Positions 1-6,501 are shown, numbered from the stretch's first letter. The stretch: DNA of 10,656 nt from an uncultured bacterium (GCA_949288405.1 CASEKM010000103.1:1-10656); one strand, 5' to 3'. Notes: generated by a model not told the origin, from the sequence alone. Translations and numbers: made by a program.

Positions 1-61
1 CCGGGGTACGCCCCGAAAGAAGAGAAACTTATCTTTGGCGGCGAAATTAGGAGCACTCCGG

Positions 62-99
62 GACGGCGCGCCGAGTCGTCGCGCCCTACAAAAGGGACA
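62..99. repeat. GC-rich hairpin element, copy 1 (REP-like)
   Basis: The arms GGCGCG (65-70) and CGCGCC (80-85) form a 6-bp stem around a 9-base loop. The stem is followed by CTACAAAA and GGGA. The same order, GC-rich stem then C(C)CTACAAAA then an A-rich GGGA stretch, recurs at 127-174. The shared tail suggests two members of a dispersed intergenic repeat family. The family assignment is inference; only the two local copies are seen. Confidence 0.45.
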
Positions 100-126
100 A
101 TCATAAAGAGAGAATGTAGAAAGGGG

Positions 127-174
127 AAGGCCCGGGCGGGTGAGGGCCCCCGCCCCTACAAAATAAAGGGAAAA
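127..174. repeat. GC-rich hairpin element, copy 2 (REP-like)
   Basis: GGGCGGG (134-140) pairs with CCCGCCC (149-155), a 7-bp stem with an 8-base loop. It is followed by CTACAAAA and an A-rich GGGA stretch, as in the copy at 62-99. There is no coding signal. The tail is A-rich rather than T-rich on this strand, so it does not look like a rightward terminator. On the other strand the order is TTTTGTAG then the stem, which also does not fit a terminator. Confidence 0.45.
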
Positions 175-187
175 AGAACTCACCGCC

Positions 188-202
188 CGGGACCAGGTCC
201 CG
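188..202. promoter_or_regulatory. 15-bp dyad upstream of DUF896 gene
   Basis: CGGGACC-A-GGTCCCG is a perfect 7-bp inverted repeat around one central base. It ends 20 bases before the Shine-Dalgarno sequence of the gene at 236. It could be an operator or a small mRNA hairpin, or simply GC-rich chance. No clear -35/-10 pair was found nearby. Confidence 0.25.
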
Positions 203-235
203 CAAAACAAAATCAGCTTCCAAAAGGAGGAACCC

Positions 236-445
236 ATGGAACAGTACAAGATCGACCGCATCAACGCCCTGGCCCGGAAGGCCAAGACCCCGGAGGGGCT
301 GACGGAGGAGGAGAAACACGAGCGGGCCGTCCTCCGCCGGGAGTATCTGGACGCCGTCAAGGCCAACCTGGAGAGCCAGCTGGAGCACACCTATCTCCAG
401 CGGCCCGACGGCACCCGGGTGCCCATGAAAAAGAAGAAGGACTGA
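236..445 (+). CDS. DUF896 family protein (YnzC-like)
   Basis: This is a 69-residue cytoplasmic protein. Its N-terminal half carries the conserved pattern of the DUF896/YnzC family: KIDRINALARKAK (residues 5-17), GLTEEEKHERAVLRREYL (about 21-38), then a second amphipathic helix ending in LESQLEH. The family is a short two-helix hairpin, widespread in Firmicutes. B. subtilis YnzC belongs to the SOS-linked yneA operon, but the family's biochemical role is not settled. The tail is strongly basic (KKKK near the C-terminus). The start is set by AAAGGAGG at 223-230, five bases before the ATG. No SOS-type operator or yneA-like neighbour is visible, so the gene looks monocistronic. The next gene starts 109 bases downstream from its own promoter. 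Confidence 0.9.
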   Translation: MEQYKIDRINALARKAKTPEGLTEEEKHERAVLRREYLDAVKANLESQLEHTYLQRPDGTRVPMKKKKD

Positions 446-482
446 TTTTTCCGTTCATCCCGGCTCCGGCGGCTCCCTGTCA

Positions 483-511
483 TTGACAATTCCCGCCGGG
501 TCTGCAATAAT
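483..511 (+). promoter_or_regulatory. Sigma-A-type promoter for the DegV gene
   Basis: A perfect -35 TTGACA (483-488) is separated by 17 bases from AATAAT (506-511). The TG at 503-504 gives an extended -10. Transcription would start near 518, leaving a leader of about 37 bases before the ATG at 555. The site rules out the TTG at 483 as a translation start, since that codon lies inside the -35 box. Confidence 0.75.
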
Positions 512-554
512 GGGATCAGAACCGTTTAGGAATCTCATCCGCAAGGAGGCCGCC

Positions 555-1421
555 ATGACCACCATTAAATTTGTCACCGACTCCGCCGCCGACATCCCCC
601 GCGCCCTGCGGGAGGAACTGGACATCCAGGTGCTCCCCTTCCCCATTGCCATGGGGGCGAAGGAGCTTCAGGACGGCTATGACTTTACTCCGGAGCAGTT
701 CTACCCCATGCTCCTGGCCGCAAAGCAGATCCCCACCCACGCCCAGCTCAACCCCTTCGTGTTCAGCCAGTGCTTTCAGGAGACCTTCCAGGCCGGATAC
801 TCCTGCCTGATCTACACCGCCATCAACGCCAAGGGGTCGGCCACCTATCAGAACGCCCTGCAGGCCCGGGAGGAGTTCTATGAGGACTACCCGGAGGCCA
901 AGGCCACCTTCCACATCCACATCCTGGACTCCCGCACCTACACTATGGGCTACGGCTGGGCGGTGCTCCAGGGGGCCCGGATGGCCCGGGACGGGGCCGG
1001 GGAGGAGGAGATCCTGGCCTATCTCCAGGACTGGATCGACCATGTGCGGGTGCTGTTCGCCCCCCTGGACCTGCGCTTTGCCAAGAAGTCGGGGCGTATC
1101 TCCGCGGCGGCCGCCTTTATGGGGGACGCCCTGGGGCTCAAGCCCATCATGACCTTTGAGGAGGGGGACTCCAAGGTTCTCTCCAAGGTGCGGGGGGAGA
1201 AGAACGTGATCCCCGCCCTGTTGGAGCTGTGCCAGAAGACCCGGGCCCCCGGCACCCCCTATCTGGTGATCGAGGGGAACAACCGGGAGCAGGCCGCCCG
1301 CCTGGAGGAGGAGAGCGCCAAGGCCCTGGGGGCGCCCGCGGAGATGACCTACCCCATCGGCGGCGTCATCGCCATCAACGCCGGGCCCAACCTGATCGGC
1401 CTGGTCTACCGGCAGGCATGA
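555..1421 (+). CDS. DegV family protein (fatty-acid-binding, FakB-like)
   Basis: The product is 288 residues, the usual size of DegV proteins. These bind a fatty acid; the FakB members present it to the kinase FakA for phosphorylation. Visible family marks are the N-terminal KFVTDSAADIP (5-15), T61 in the position of the TSQP segment, ATYQNA (96-101, usually GTYQSA), the DSRTYTMGYG segment (125-134), KKSGRISAAAAFMGDALGLKPI (177-198), and GGVIAINAGPNLIGLVY (269-285). Two usually conserved stretches differ: SSxLSGTY reads NAKGSATY (91-98) and the C-terminal HxGPG reads NAGPN (275-279), so the ligand pocket may be altered. The start is chosen by AAGGAGG (543-549), five bases before the ATG, and by the promoter just upstream. 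No fakA-like gene is in the window. The specific ligand cannot be told. Confidence 0.92.
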   Translation: MTTIKFVTDSAADIPRALREELDIQVLPFPIAMGAKELQDGYDFTPEQFYPMLLAAKQIPTHAQLNPFVFSQCFQETFQAGYSCLIYTAINAKGSATYQNALQAREEFYEDYPEAKATFHIHILDSRTYTMGYGWAVLQGARMARDGAGEEEILAYLQDWIDHVRVLFAPLDLRFAKKSGRISAAAAFMGDALGLKPIMTFEEGDSKVLSKVRGEKNVIPALLELCQKTRAPGTPYLVIEGNNREQAARLEEESAKALGAPAEMTYPIGGVIAINAGPNLIGLVYRQA

Positions 1422-1439
1422 CCCAGCGCACGCGGAGGT

Positions 1440-1477
1440 CCCGGCCCGGAGGTTCCGGGGCGGGGCCCCTTTCTCTT
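1440..1477 (+). terminator. Possible intrinsic terminator after DegV gene
   Basis: CCCGGCCCGGA (1440-1450) pairs with TCCGGGGCGGG (1454-1464) with one mismatch and a 3-base loop. The stem is followed after GCCCC by TTTCTCTT (1470-1477). The stem is strong, but the T-tract is displaced and interrupted, so this call is tentative. Confidence 0.35.
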
Positions 1478-1535
1478 ATCGGTTCCCGCAAACCACGGTC
1501 CCGGCCAACGGCCGGAGACAAGGAGATCGTTTACC

Positions 1536-2702
1536 ATGAATGAGATGAAACTTCCCTGGCCGGAGCGGGGGAAGCTCTGGGCCCGGCTGGGCATCCGGCT
1601 GGCGGTGGCGGCGCTGGCCGTATGGCTGCTGTGGGCGGTGGGGCTGCCCCTGCTGTCCCTGTTCGCCCCCTTTGTGGCCGCCCTCATCACCGCGGCCGTC
1701 CTCCACCCCCTGGTGCGGTGGCTCCAGCGGCGGCTGGGGGTGCCCAAAAAGCTGTCCGCCCTGGTGATCCTGGTGCTGCTCTTCGGCCTGCTGGGGGCGG
1801 GGATCGGCTATCTGGGCTATGCCGCCGGGCTGGAGCTGGTCTCCCTGGTTCAGAACTGGAGCGGCCTGCTGGACAGCATTCAGGGCACCCTGGATCAGAT
1901 CGAGGCCATGTCCGCCAAGTTCTGGACCATGATCCCACCCCAGCTGAACGAGCTGGTGGAATCTATGACCGACCGCCTGCTGGAGTGGCTGGGGGGCGTG
2001 GTGCCGGAGCAGTTCAACGCTATGGCGGAGTTCACCATCGAGACGGCCAAGGGGGTGCCCGACTTTGTGGTGGCCCTGATCATCTACATCATGGCCTGCT
2101 ATATGCTCACGGTGGACTACTCCTATCTGCGCAGCCGGGCCGCCCGGCACACCCACCAGCGGCTGCGCCGCTTTTTGAAGCAGGTGCGGGACACCGCTCT
2201 GGCCGCTTTCGGCGGCTATCTGCGGGCGGAGTTCCTGCTGTCGGTGGTGGTGTTTTTCATCCTGCTGGTGGGCTTCTTTGTCATCGGACAGTCCTACGGC
2301 CTGCTGCTGGCCCTGGGGCTGGCGGTGATGGACTTCATCCCCATCATCGGCGCGGGGACAGTGATGGTCCCCTGGGCGGCCATCGACCTGTTCATGGGCA
2401 ACTGGTTCCACGCGGTGGAGCTCATGCTCATCTGGGGGGTCATCGCCCTGTTCCGCCGGGTGGGGGAGCCCAAGTTCGTGGGCGATCAGACCGGCCTGTC
2501 CCCCATCACCTCCCTCATCAGCATCTACATCGGCTGGCGGGTGGCCGGGGTGCTGGGGATGATCCTGGGCCCCACCATCGCCCTGGTGGCCCTGAACCTG
2601 ATCAAGCTGGGCCTCTTTGAGGGGGTGCGCCTGGATCTGGCCGCCGCCGCCGGAGACATCATGGCCGTTCTGCGGGAACGCCCGCCGAAGATGGAGGAGT
2701 AA
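1536..2702 (+). CDS. AI-2E family transporter (YtvI-like integral membrane protein)
   Basis: This 388-residue polytopic membrane protein has the layout of the AI-2E/PerM (formerly DUF20) family. Two or three helices lie at about 15-93, then a soluble segment of about 80 residues (95-175), then a helix near 177-197 (VVALIIYIMACYMLTV). A dense C-terminal helix block spans about 225-360. The hallmark DFIPIIGAG is at 266-274, followed by VGDQTGLSPITSLISIYIGWRVAGVLGMILGP, the typical C-terminal signature. The family is thought to move small molecules or ions, and named substrates are known for few members. The size and the GLSP...IYIG segment resemble sporulation protein YtvI, but that is inference. 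AAGGAGA (1520-1526) lies nine bases before the ATG; a second ATG at 1545 is less well placed. The gene is followed at once by a strong terminator. Confidence 0.88.
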   Translation: MNEMKLPWPERGKLWARLGIRLAVAALAVWLLWAVGLPLLSLFAPFVAALITAAVLHPLVRWLQRRLGVPKKLSALVILVLLFGLLGAGIGYLGYAAGLELVSLVQNWSGLLDSIQGTLDQIEAMSAKFWTMIPPQLNELVESMTDRLLEWLGGVVPEQFNAMAEFTIETAKGVPDFVVALIIYIMACYMLTVDYSYLRSRAARHTHQRLRRFLKQVRDTALAAFGGYLRAEFLLSVVVFFILLVGFFVIGQSYGLLLALGLAVMDFIPIIGAGTVMVPWAAIDLFMGNWFHAVELMLIWGVIALFRRVGEPKFVGDQTGLSPITSLISIYIGWRVAGVLGMILGPTIALVALNLIKLGLFEGVRLDLAAAAGDIMAVLRERPPKMEE

Positions 2703-2718
2703 ATTTTACCAAAATGAG

Positions 2719-2755
2719 AGACGCCCTGGAACCGGGAAGCGGTTCCAGGGCGTCT
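2719..2755. terminator. Bidirectional intrinsic terminator between convergent genes
   Basis: AGACGCCCTGGAACCG (2719-2734) and CGGTTCCAGGGCGTCT (2740-2755) are perfectly complementary over 16 bp around a GGAAG loop. Rightward, the stem is followed by TTGTGCTTG. Leftward, it is followed by CTCATTTTGG and then TAAAATTT. It sits 16 bases after the AI-2E gene and 21 bases beyond the DUF975 stop, so it probably serves both. Confidence 0.85.
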
Positions 2756-2776
2756 TGTGCTTGAAAAGGCGCGGGG

Positions 2777-3694
2777 TCACAGCTCCGGCCCGTCGTAGGG
2801 CCCGCCATAGGACTCCCACACCGGAGGGGGCGGGGCGGGCCGGTCCACCAGGGCCTGGTAGAATCCGGCCCGGGCAATGGCCACATAGGGCTTCAGCCAC
2901 AGGGAGAGGGGCGCCTGGACCAGGGCGGACAGCAGCGCGGCGGTCCAGGGCAGCTCCAGCCCATTGATCAGAAGGGCGGGGTCCACCTCCGTGGCCTGAA
3001 GCAGCTCCAGCACGGCGGGGAGGATAAACGTCAGCTCCACCCCCAGGGACAGGAGGAAGTTCAGCAGGTACCAGCCGAAAAAGGAGAGGTCCAGCTTGAA
3101 ATACTCCCACTTCCACCCCTGCATCATAGCCACGCTCTCCCGCACGGCGGCAAATGGGCCCGCCTCCGGCCGGTCCATAAGCAGGAAGGGGGCCAGGGCA
3201 TAGCGGTAGGAGATCCAAAGGCTGATGCCGAACGCCGCCCCATAGAGCAGCAGCACCAGCAAAACCGGCGGGAGCCACTCCATCAGGAAAACCAGCGCCA
3301 GACCGCCCACAATTCCAAACGCCAGCGCCCAGCACAGGGTGCAGCAGAATATGTACAGCTCCATCAGCACCACCCGGCCCGCCATGGAGAAGCCGTCGAT
3401 GAGGGCGCCGTAACCCGCCTCCTGCCGGCGGAAGATCCGCAGGGCCCAGATCTGGTACCCGAAGCTCATCACCGTGGTGTACAGCAGGATCAGCAGATAC
3501 AGAAACAGGGGCAGCGTGTCCCCGCTGGACGGCGGGAAGGTGAGCTGGGCGGCCCCGGTCAGATCGGCCAGCGTGGACACTCCGGTGGTCAGAAGGAGGT
3601 AGACCAGCGTGATCAGCCAGAAGGGCGGGCGGCTCTCCCGCATCCGCGCCCGGGCCCGGGCCTTCAGCTCCCGGCGGTCAAGTTCCATTGGCAT
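2777..3694 (-). CDS. DUF975 family integral membrane protein
   Basis: This 305-residue membrane protein matches the DUF975 pattern. A short basic, amphipathic start rich in Arg and Lys (LDRRELKARARARMRESRPP, residues 4-23) runs straight into a hydrophobic helix (about 24-45). Further helices follow near 65-85, 105-135, 135-165, 205-235 and 245-265. The family is common in Firmicutes and has no established biochemical function. The start at the first ATG rests on a weak purine-rich AAGAGAG about 12 bases upstream; an ATG two codons later (3688) is also possible. The start lies 90 bases beyond the stop of the MBL gene on the same strand. A GC hairpin sits in the gap and no clear promoter of its own was seen, so co-transcription is possible. 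A strong hairpin lies just downstream. Confidence 0.8.
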   Translation of the reverse strand: MPMELDRRELKARARARMRESRPPFWLITLVYLLLTTGVSTLADLTGAAQLTFPPSSGDTLPLFLYLLILLYTTVMSFGYQIWALRIFRRQEAGYGALIDGFSMAGRVVLMELYIFCCTLCWALAFGIVGGLALVFLMEWLPPVLLVLLLYGAAFGISLWISYRYALAPFLLMDRPEAGPFAAVRESVAMMQGWKWEYFKLDLSFFGWYLLNFLLSLGVELTFILPAVLELLQATEVDPALLINGLELPWTAALLSALVQAPLSLWLKPYVAIARAGFYQALVDRPAPPPPVWESYGGPYDGPEL

Positions 3695-3715
3695 AGCAGT
3701 TGTCTCTCTTTCGGA

Positions 3716-3724
3716 TGGTATAAT
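3716..3724 (+). promoter_or_regulatory. Extended -10 sequence pointing rightward
   Basis: TGGTATAAT combines a perfect TATAAT (3719-3724) with an upstream TG. No good -35 is spaced correctly; GCAGTT is the best at 17 bases. If active, the transcript would start near 3731 and run antisense through the MBL hydrolase gene. It may be chance. Confidence 0.25.
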
Positions 3725-3728
3725 GTGG

Positions 3729-3750
3729 GGGCCGCCGTCTCCGGCGGCCC
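3729..3750. terminator. GC hairpin between MBL and DUF975 genes
   Basis: GGGCCGCCG (3729-3737) pairs perfectly with CGGCGGCCC (3742-3750) around TCTC. On the leftward strand it lies 35 bases past the MBL stop but is followed by CCACATTATACC, with no T-run. It is therefore a weak or rho-assisted terminator at best, or an attenuating or processing hairpin between the two genes. Rightward it is followed by only TTT. Confidence 0.35.
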
Positions 3751-3784
3751 TTTCCGGGATGAAAACGCCAGAAGGGCGAATCCC

Positions 3785-5383
3785 TTAATCCTCCCAGTTC
3801 TCCATGACCTGCTTGATCTGGTCGGCCAGACGGGCCAGGTCCTTGTTGGGACGGCCCCGGCTGCGGCTGATGAGGGCCTCCAGCTGTTTGGACACGTCCT
3901 GGAGCCGGACGAAGGCCGGGGAGCCCGCCGCCGCGCCGCCGGAGACCTTCTTGGGCTCCAGCACCACGCCGCGGGCCAGCATGGCGTTGGCGGACAGGTC
4001 GTAGACCTCCTCATACAGGGGGGCGTGGGCGGGGATGTCCCGCTCATTCAGGTCCTTGGCAAACAGCTCGGTCACCGGGCTGTCCCCGTGGACCACGAAG
4101 ACCTGCTCCGGGGCAGGGGCAAACTTCTCGACCCAGGCCAGCAGGTGGTCCCGGTCGGCGTGGGAGGACAGGCCCTTAAAGTTGACGATGCGGGCGTTGA
4201 CGGCGATCTCCTCGCCGAAGAGCTTTACCGACTTGGCCCCCTCCAGCAGGCGGCGGCCCAGGGAGCCCTCCGCCTGATAGCCCACGAACACCACGGCGCA
4301 CTCCCGCCGCCACAGGTTGTGCTTCAGGTGGTGGCGGATGCGGCCGGCGTCGCACATGCCGGAGGCGGAGATGATGACCTTGGAGCGCTGGTCGGCGTTC
4401 AGGGCCTTGGACTCCTCGGTGGACTGGACCAGAGTGAGGCCCGGGAAGGTGAACAGGTCGTCTCCCCCCTGGAGGACCTCAATGGCCTCCTCGTCCAGAT
4501 AGCCGTGCAGGTCCCCGGAGTAGATGCGGGTGGCCTCGGCGGCCAGGGGGCTGTCCACGCACACCTGGAAGTCGGGGACGCTGCGCACCAGGCCCTGGTC
4601 CTTGATCTCCCGCAGGAAGTACAGCAGCTCCTGGGTGCGGCCCACGGCGAAGGAGGGGATCACCACGTTGCCCCCCTGGGCGAAGGTCTCGTCAATGAGC
4701 TGGGCCAGGGCCTCAGTATAGCTCTCCGGCGGCTCATGGTTCCGGTCCCCGTAAGTGGACTCCATGACCACATAGTCCGCCTCGTCCAGGAACTCCGGGT
4801 CCCGGATGACGGGCTGGTCCACGTTGCCCAGGTCCCCGGAGAAGACCAGCTTCTTGGTGACGCCGTTCTCGGTGGCCCAGATCTCCACCATGGAGGAGCC
4901 CAGCAGGTGTCCCGCGTCCCGGAAGCGGATTCGTACCCCCTCGCACAGGTCCACCATCTGCCCGTACTCGGCGGTGTGGACCAGCTGCATGGCCGCCTCC
5001 GCGTCGGCCACGGTGTACAGGGGCTCCACCTCCGGCCGGCCGGCCCGCTTGCCCTTCTGGTTCTGCCACTGGGCGTCGCTCTCCTGGATGAAGGCGGAGT
5101 CCCGCAGCATGATGGACATGAGCTGGGCGGTGAGGCGGGTGGCGTAGATCTCCCCCTGGAAGCCCTCCTTCACCAGGAGGGGGATGCGCCCGGAGTGGTC
5201 GATGTGGGCGTGGGTGACGATCACATAGTCGATGTAGCTGGGGGCGAAGTCCAGGGCGTTCTCGTCGTGCTCGTCCCGGCCCTGCTGCAGGCCGCAGTCG
5301 ATGAGGATCTTTCTGCCGCCCACCTCCAGACAGTGGCAGCTGCCGGTGACCGCGTGGGCCGCGCCGAAGAATGTCAGCTTCAT
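3785..5383 (-). CDS. MBL-fold/beta-CASP metallo-hydrolase with RNA-specificity domain
   Basis: This 532-residue zinc hydrolase belongs to the CPSF/YSH1-like branch of the metallo-beta-lactamase superfamily, whose members cut RNA. The zinc motif THAHIDH is at 57-63 (H58, H60, D62, H63), followed by DAGHLLGSS (motif 3) and FSGDLGN (motif 4). The beta-CASP part shows ESTYGDRNH, PSFAVGRTQELLYFL, SGMCDAGRIRHHL and the late SHAD motif in GLSSHADRDHLLAWV. The core ends near VVHGDSPVTELFAKDL. A tail of roughly 75 residues follows, with a Gly/Ala linker and a charged, probably helical end. Enzymes of this branch act in the cytoplasm on structured or precursor RNA, but the substrate here is unknown and some relatives are non-RNA hydrolases. 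TAGGAGG lies eight bases upstream of the ATG. All catalytic motifs look intact. Confidence 0.93.
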   Translation of the reverse strand: MKLTFFGAAHAVTGSCHCLEVGGRKILIDCGLQQGRDEHDENALDFAPSYIDYVIVTHAHIDHSGRIPLLVKEGFQGEIYATRLTAQLMSIMLRDSAFIQESDAQWQNQKGKRAGRPEVEPLYTVADAEAAMQLVHTAEYGQMVDLCEGVRIRFRDAGHLLGSSMVEIWATENGVTKKLVFSGDLGNVDQPVIRDPEFLDEADYVVMESTYGDRNHEPPESYTEALAQLIDETFAQGGNVVIPSFAVGRTQELLYFLREIKDQGLVRSVPDFQVCVDSPLAAEATRIYSGDLHGYLDEEAIEVLQGGDDLFTFPGLTLVQSTEESKALNADQRSKVIISASGMCDAGRIRHHLKHNLWRRECAVVFVGYQAEGSLGRRLLEGAKSVKLFGEEIAVNARIVNFKGLSSHADRDHLLAWVEKFAPAPEQVFVVHGDSPVTELFAKDLNERDIPAHAPLYEEVYDLSANAMLARGVVLEPKKVSGGAAAGSPAFVRLQDVSKQLEALISRSRGRPNKDLARLADQIKQVMENWED

Positions 5384-5425
5384 ATGGTTGGCCTCCTAAG
5401 ATGTATTGGGTGGGGTCTTATCCAC

Positions 5426-5454
5426 ATTGTACTCCAAGGCCGGGGAAAATTCCA
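5426..5454 (-). promoter_or_regulatory. Possible promoter for the MBL hydrolase gene
   Basis: On the leftward strand TACAAT (5431 to 5426) matches five of six bases of the -10 consensus. It lies about 43 bases before the ATG. The -35 at a 17-base spacing (TGGAAT, 5454 to 5449) is poor, so the call rests mainly on the -10 and its position. Confidence 0.35.
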
Positions 5455-5480
5455 GAACTATTTGTGAATTTTGACGGGAA

Positions 5481-5505
5481 CCGCCGGACGGGGGAGGCCC
5501 GGCGG
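5481..5505 (-). terminator. Possible terminator after the HAD gene
   Basis: CCGCCGG and CCGGCGG (5481-5487 and 5499-5505) form a 7-bp stem with an 11-base loop, 14 bases past the HAD stop codon in the leftward direction. The stem is followed leftward by TTCCCGTCAAAATTC, with only a poor T-tract. Confidence 0.3.
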
Positions 5506-5519
5506 AGCGGGGCCGGTCC

Positions 5520-6267
5520 CTAGAGAAGCCCGAAGTGCTTCAGGGCGGCGGCCACGCCGTCCTCGTCCACGGTGGGGGCGGCGTAGTCCGCCCGCTCCTT
5601 CACGTAGTCGCTGGCGGAGCCCATGGCCACCCCCACGCCCACCGCCATGAGCATGGACAGGTCGTTCTCCCCGTCTCCGAAGGCCATGGCCTCCTCCGGG
5701 GCGATGCCGTAGTGGGCCAGGAGGGCCGCCACCCCCTTGTCCTTGCCCCCGGTGGGGGGGAGCACGTCCAGAAAGTTGGGGTGCCAGCGGGTGGTCTTCA
5801 AATGGGGGGCCCGGTCCAGGAGCAGGCCCTCGTTTTCCCGGGTCAGGAAGGTCACCGCCTGGTAGACGGTGCGGTCCAGGGCGTAGTCCGCCGGGCGCAC
5901 CGGGGGCATGCCGGGTGTAGTCGTTGATGCAGTTGAGGTAGACCTCCTCCCCCTCCAGGAAGATGCAGGAGAAGGCCCCGTCCCGGGCGGCGGACACCAG
6001 CTCCTCCACCGAGTCCCGGGGCATGGGGTTGCTGTGGAGCACCCGGCCGCCGGCGAAGCAGTACTGGCCGCTGAGGGTGACCTGTCCGTCAAAGGAGAAC
6101 AGGCGGTCCACCGGCCGGAGCATCACCCGGTGCCGCCCGGTGGCCAGGAACAGCTTGATCCCCTTCTCCCGCAGGGCGTGGAGGGCCGCCAGGGCGGAGG
6201 GAGGGATGGTGTGGGTGCGGAAGCTCACCAGGGTGCCGTCCACGTCGAAGAAAATGGCTTTGACCAT
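5520..6267 (-). pseudogene. Cof-type HAD-IIB phosphatase gene, frameshifted
   Basis: Two overlapping frames together make one Cof/HAD-IIB hydrolase of about 248 residues. The first frame, from the ATG at 6267, carries FFDVDGT (nucleophile D8 and D10), LATGR (T43), SGQYCF and a cap-region start ending at YLNCINDYTRHAP. The second frame resumes with VRPADYALDRTVYQ and carries GGKDKG (motif III lysine), AFGDGENDLSML (motif IV) and the C-terminal DGVAAALKHFGLL. The break coincides with a run of five G at 5902-5906 (C5 on the coding strand). Removing one base restores DYTRHAPVRPADYA. As given, the protein would be cut after roughly 120 residues and lack motifs III and IV. Intact relatives dephosphorylate sugar phosphates or similar small substrates. 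A sequencing error is as likely as true decay. GAAAGGAG lies ten bases before the ATG. Confidence 0.88.
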
Positions 6268-6326
6268 GGGAAAAGGGCTCCTTTCAACCGGCCCCAGGGC
6301 GGGCCGGGAAAAACGTTGGGGAGTTC

Positions 6327-6355
6327 AGGATACCATAAATCCCCCCGCCCCGCAA
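6327..6355 (-). promoter_or_regulatory. Weak candidate promoter for the HAD gene
   Basis: On the leftward strand TTGCGG (6355 to 6350) and TATCCT (6332 to 6327) are spaced by 17 bases. Each hexamer matches the consensus only partly (3/6 and 4/6). The site lies about 60 bases before the start codon, in the divergent region. Confidence 0.25.
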
Positions 6356-6434
6356 GTGCGGGCCGCGCCGGACGCCGGAGGGTGGGGAGGCGGCGGGAAC
6401 AGACGGTCTTCATAAAATCTTAAGCCGTTCTTAA

Positions 6435-6463
6435 TTGATTTTCCCCGCCCGGGGGCATATACT
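6435..6463 (+). promoter_or_regulatory. Promoter of the GntR-ABC operon
   Basis: TTGATT (6435-6440) and TATACT (6458-6463) are separated by exactly 17 bases, matching 4/6 and 5/6 of the sigma-A consensus. The predicted start point is near 6470, giving a leader of about 55 bases before the regulator's ATG. This stretch is also visibly A+T-richer than its surroundings. Confidence 0.7.
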
Positions 6464-6466
6464 CAG

Positions 6467-6478
6467 TGTACTAATACA
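6467..6478. promoter_or_regulatory. Operator-like inverted repeat over the start point
   Basis: TGTACTAATACA is a 12-bp inverted repeat with five of six pairs matching (TGTA and TACA arms). It begins three bases after the -10 hexamer and covers the predicted transcription start. A TGTA-N4-TACA core fits the kind of site bound by YtrA-type GntR dimers, so autorepression by the gene at 6525 is likely. Binding itself is inference. Confidence 0.55.
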
Positions 6479-6485
6479 GTTCATA

Positions 6486-6501
6486 CAGCGGAGCGCCGCT
6501 G
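6486..6501 (+). other. Leader hairpin before the GntR start
   Basis: CAGCGG (6486-6491) and CCGCTG (6496-6501) form a 6-bp stem with an AGCG loop in the predicted 5' leader. The stem ends eight bases before the AAGGAGG ribosome site. It could tune translation, but no antiterminator partner or riboswitch core is visible. Confidence 0.3.

Noticed and set aside
2..106. The end of an upstream gene in frame 2, stopping at 104-106
   Set aside because: The frame runs through the repeat element and gives a basic, low-complexity peptide with no recognisable family. Too little is present to support a gene.
483..554. A longer DegV start at TTG 483
   Set aside because: The TTG is the first half of a perfect -35 box. 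The extra 24 residues match nothing in the family, and a strong ribosome site precedes the ATG at 555.
1476..2411. A 311-codon minus-strand frame opposite the AI-2E gene
   Set aside because: It is rich in Gln, His and Gly with no domain signal. The plus strand shows DFIPIIGAG and the family's C-terminal signature.
3695..3760. A leftward promoter for the DUF975 gene
   Set aside because: The best -10 (CATTAT, 3725 to 3720) has only GCCGCC at the -35 position, so no promoter could be supported.
3725..5467. A 580-codon open frame on the plus strand opposite the MBL hydrolase
   Set aside because: Its translation is low-complexity, rich in Gly, Val, Leu, Gln and His, as expected from the complement of a GC-rich gene. 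The minus strand carries intact catalytic motifs and a good ribosome site.
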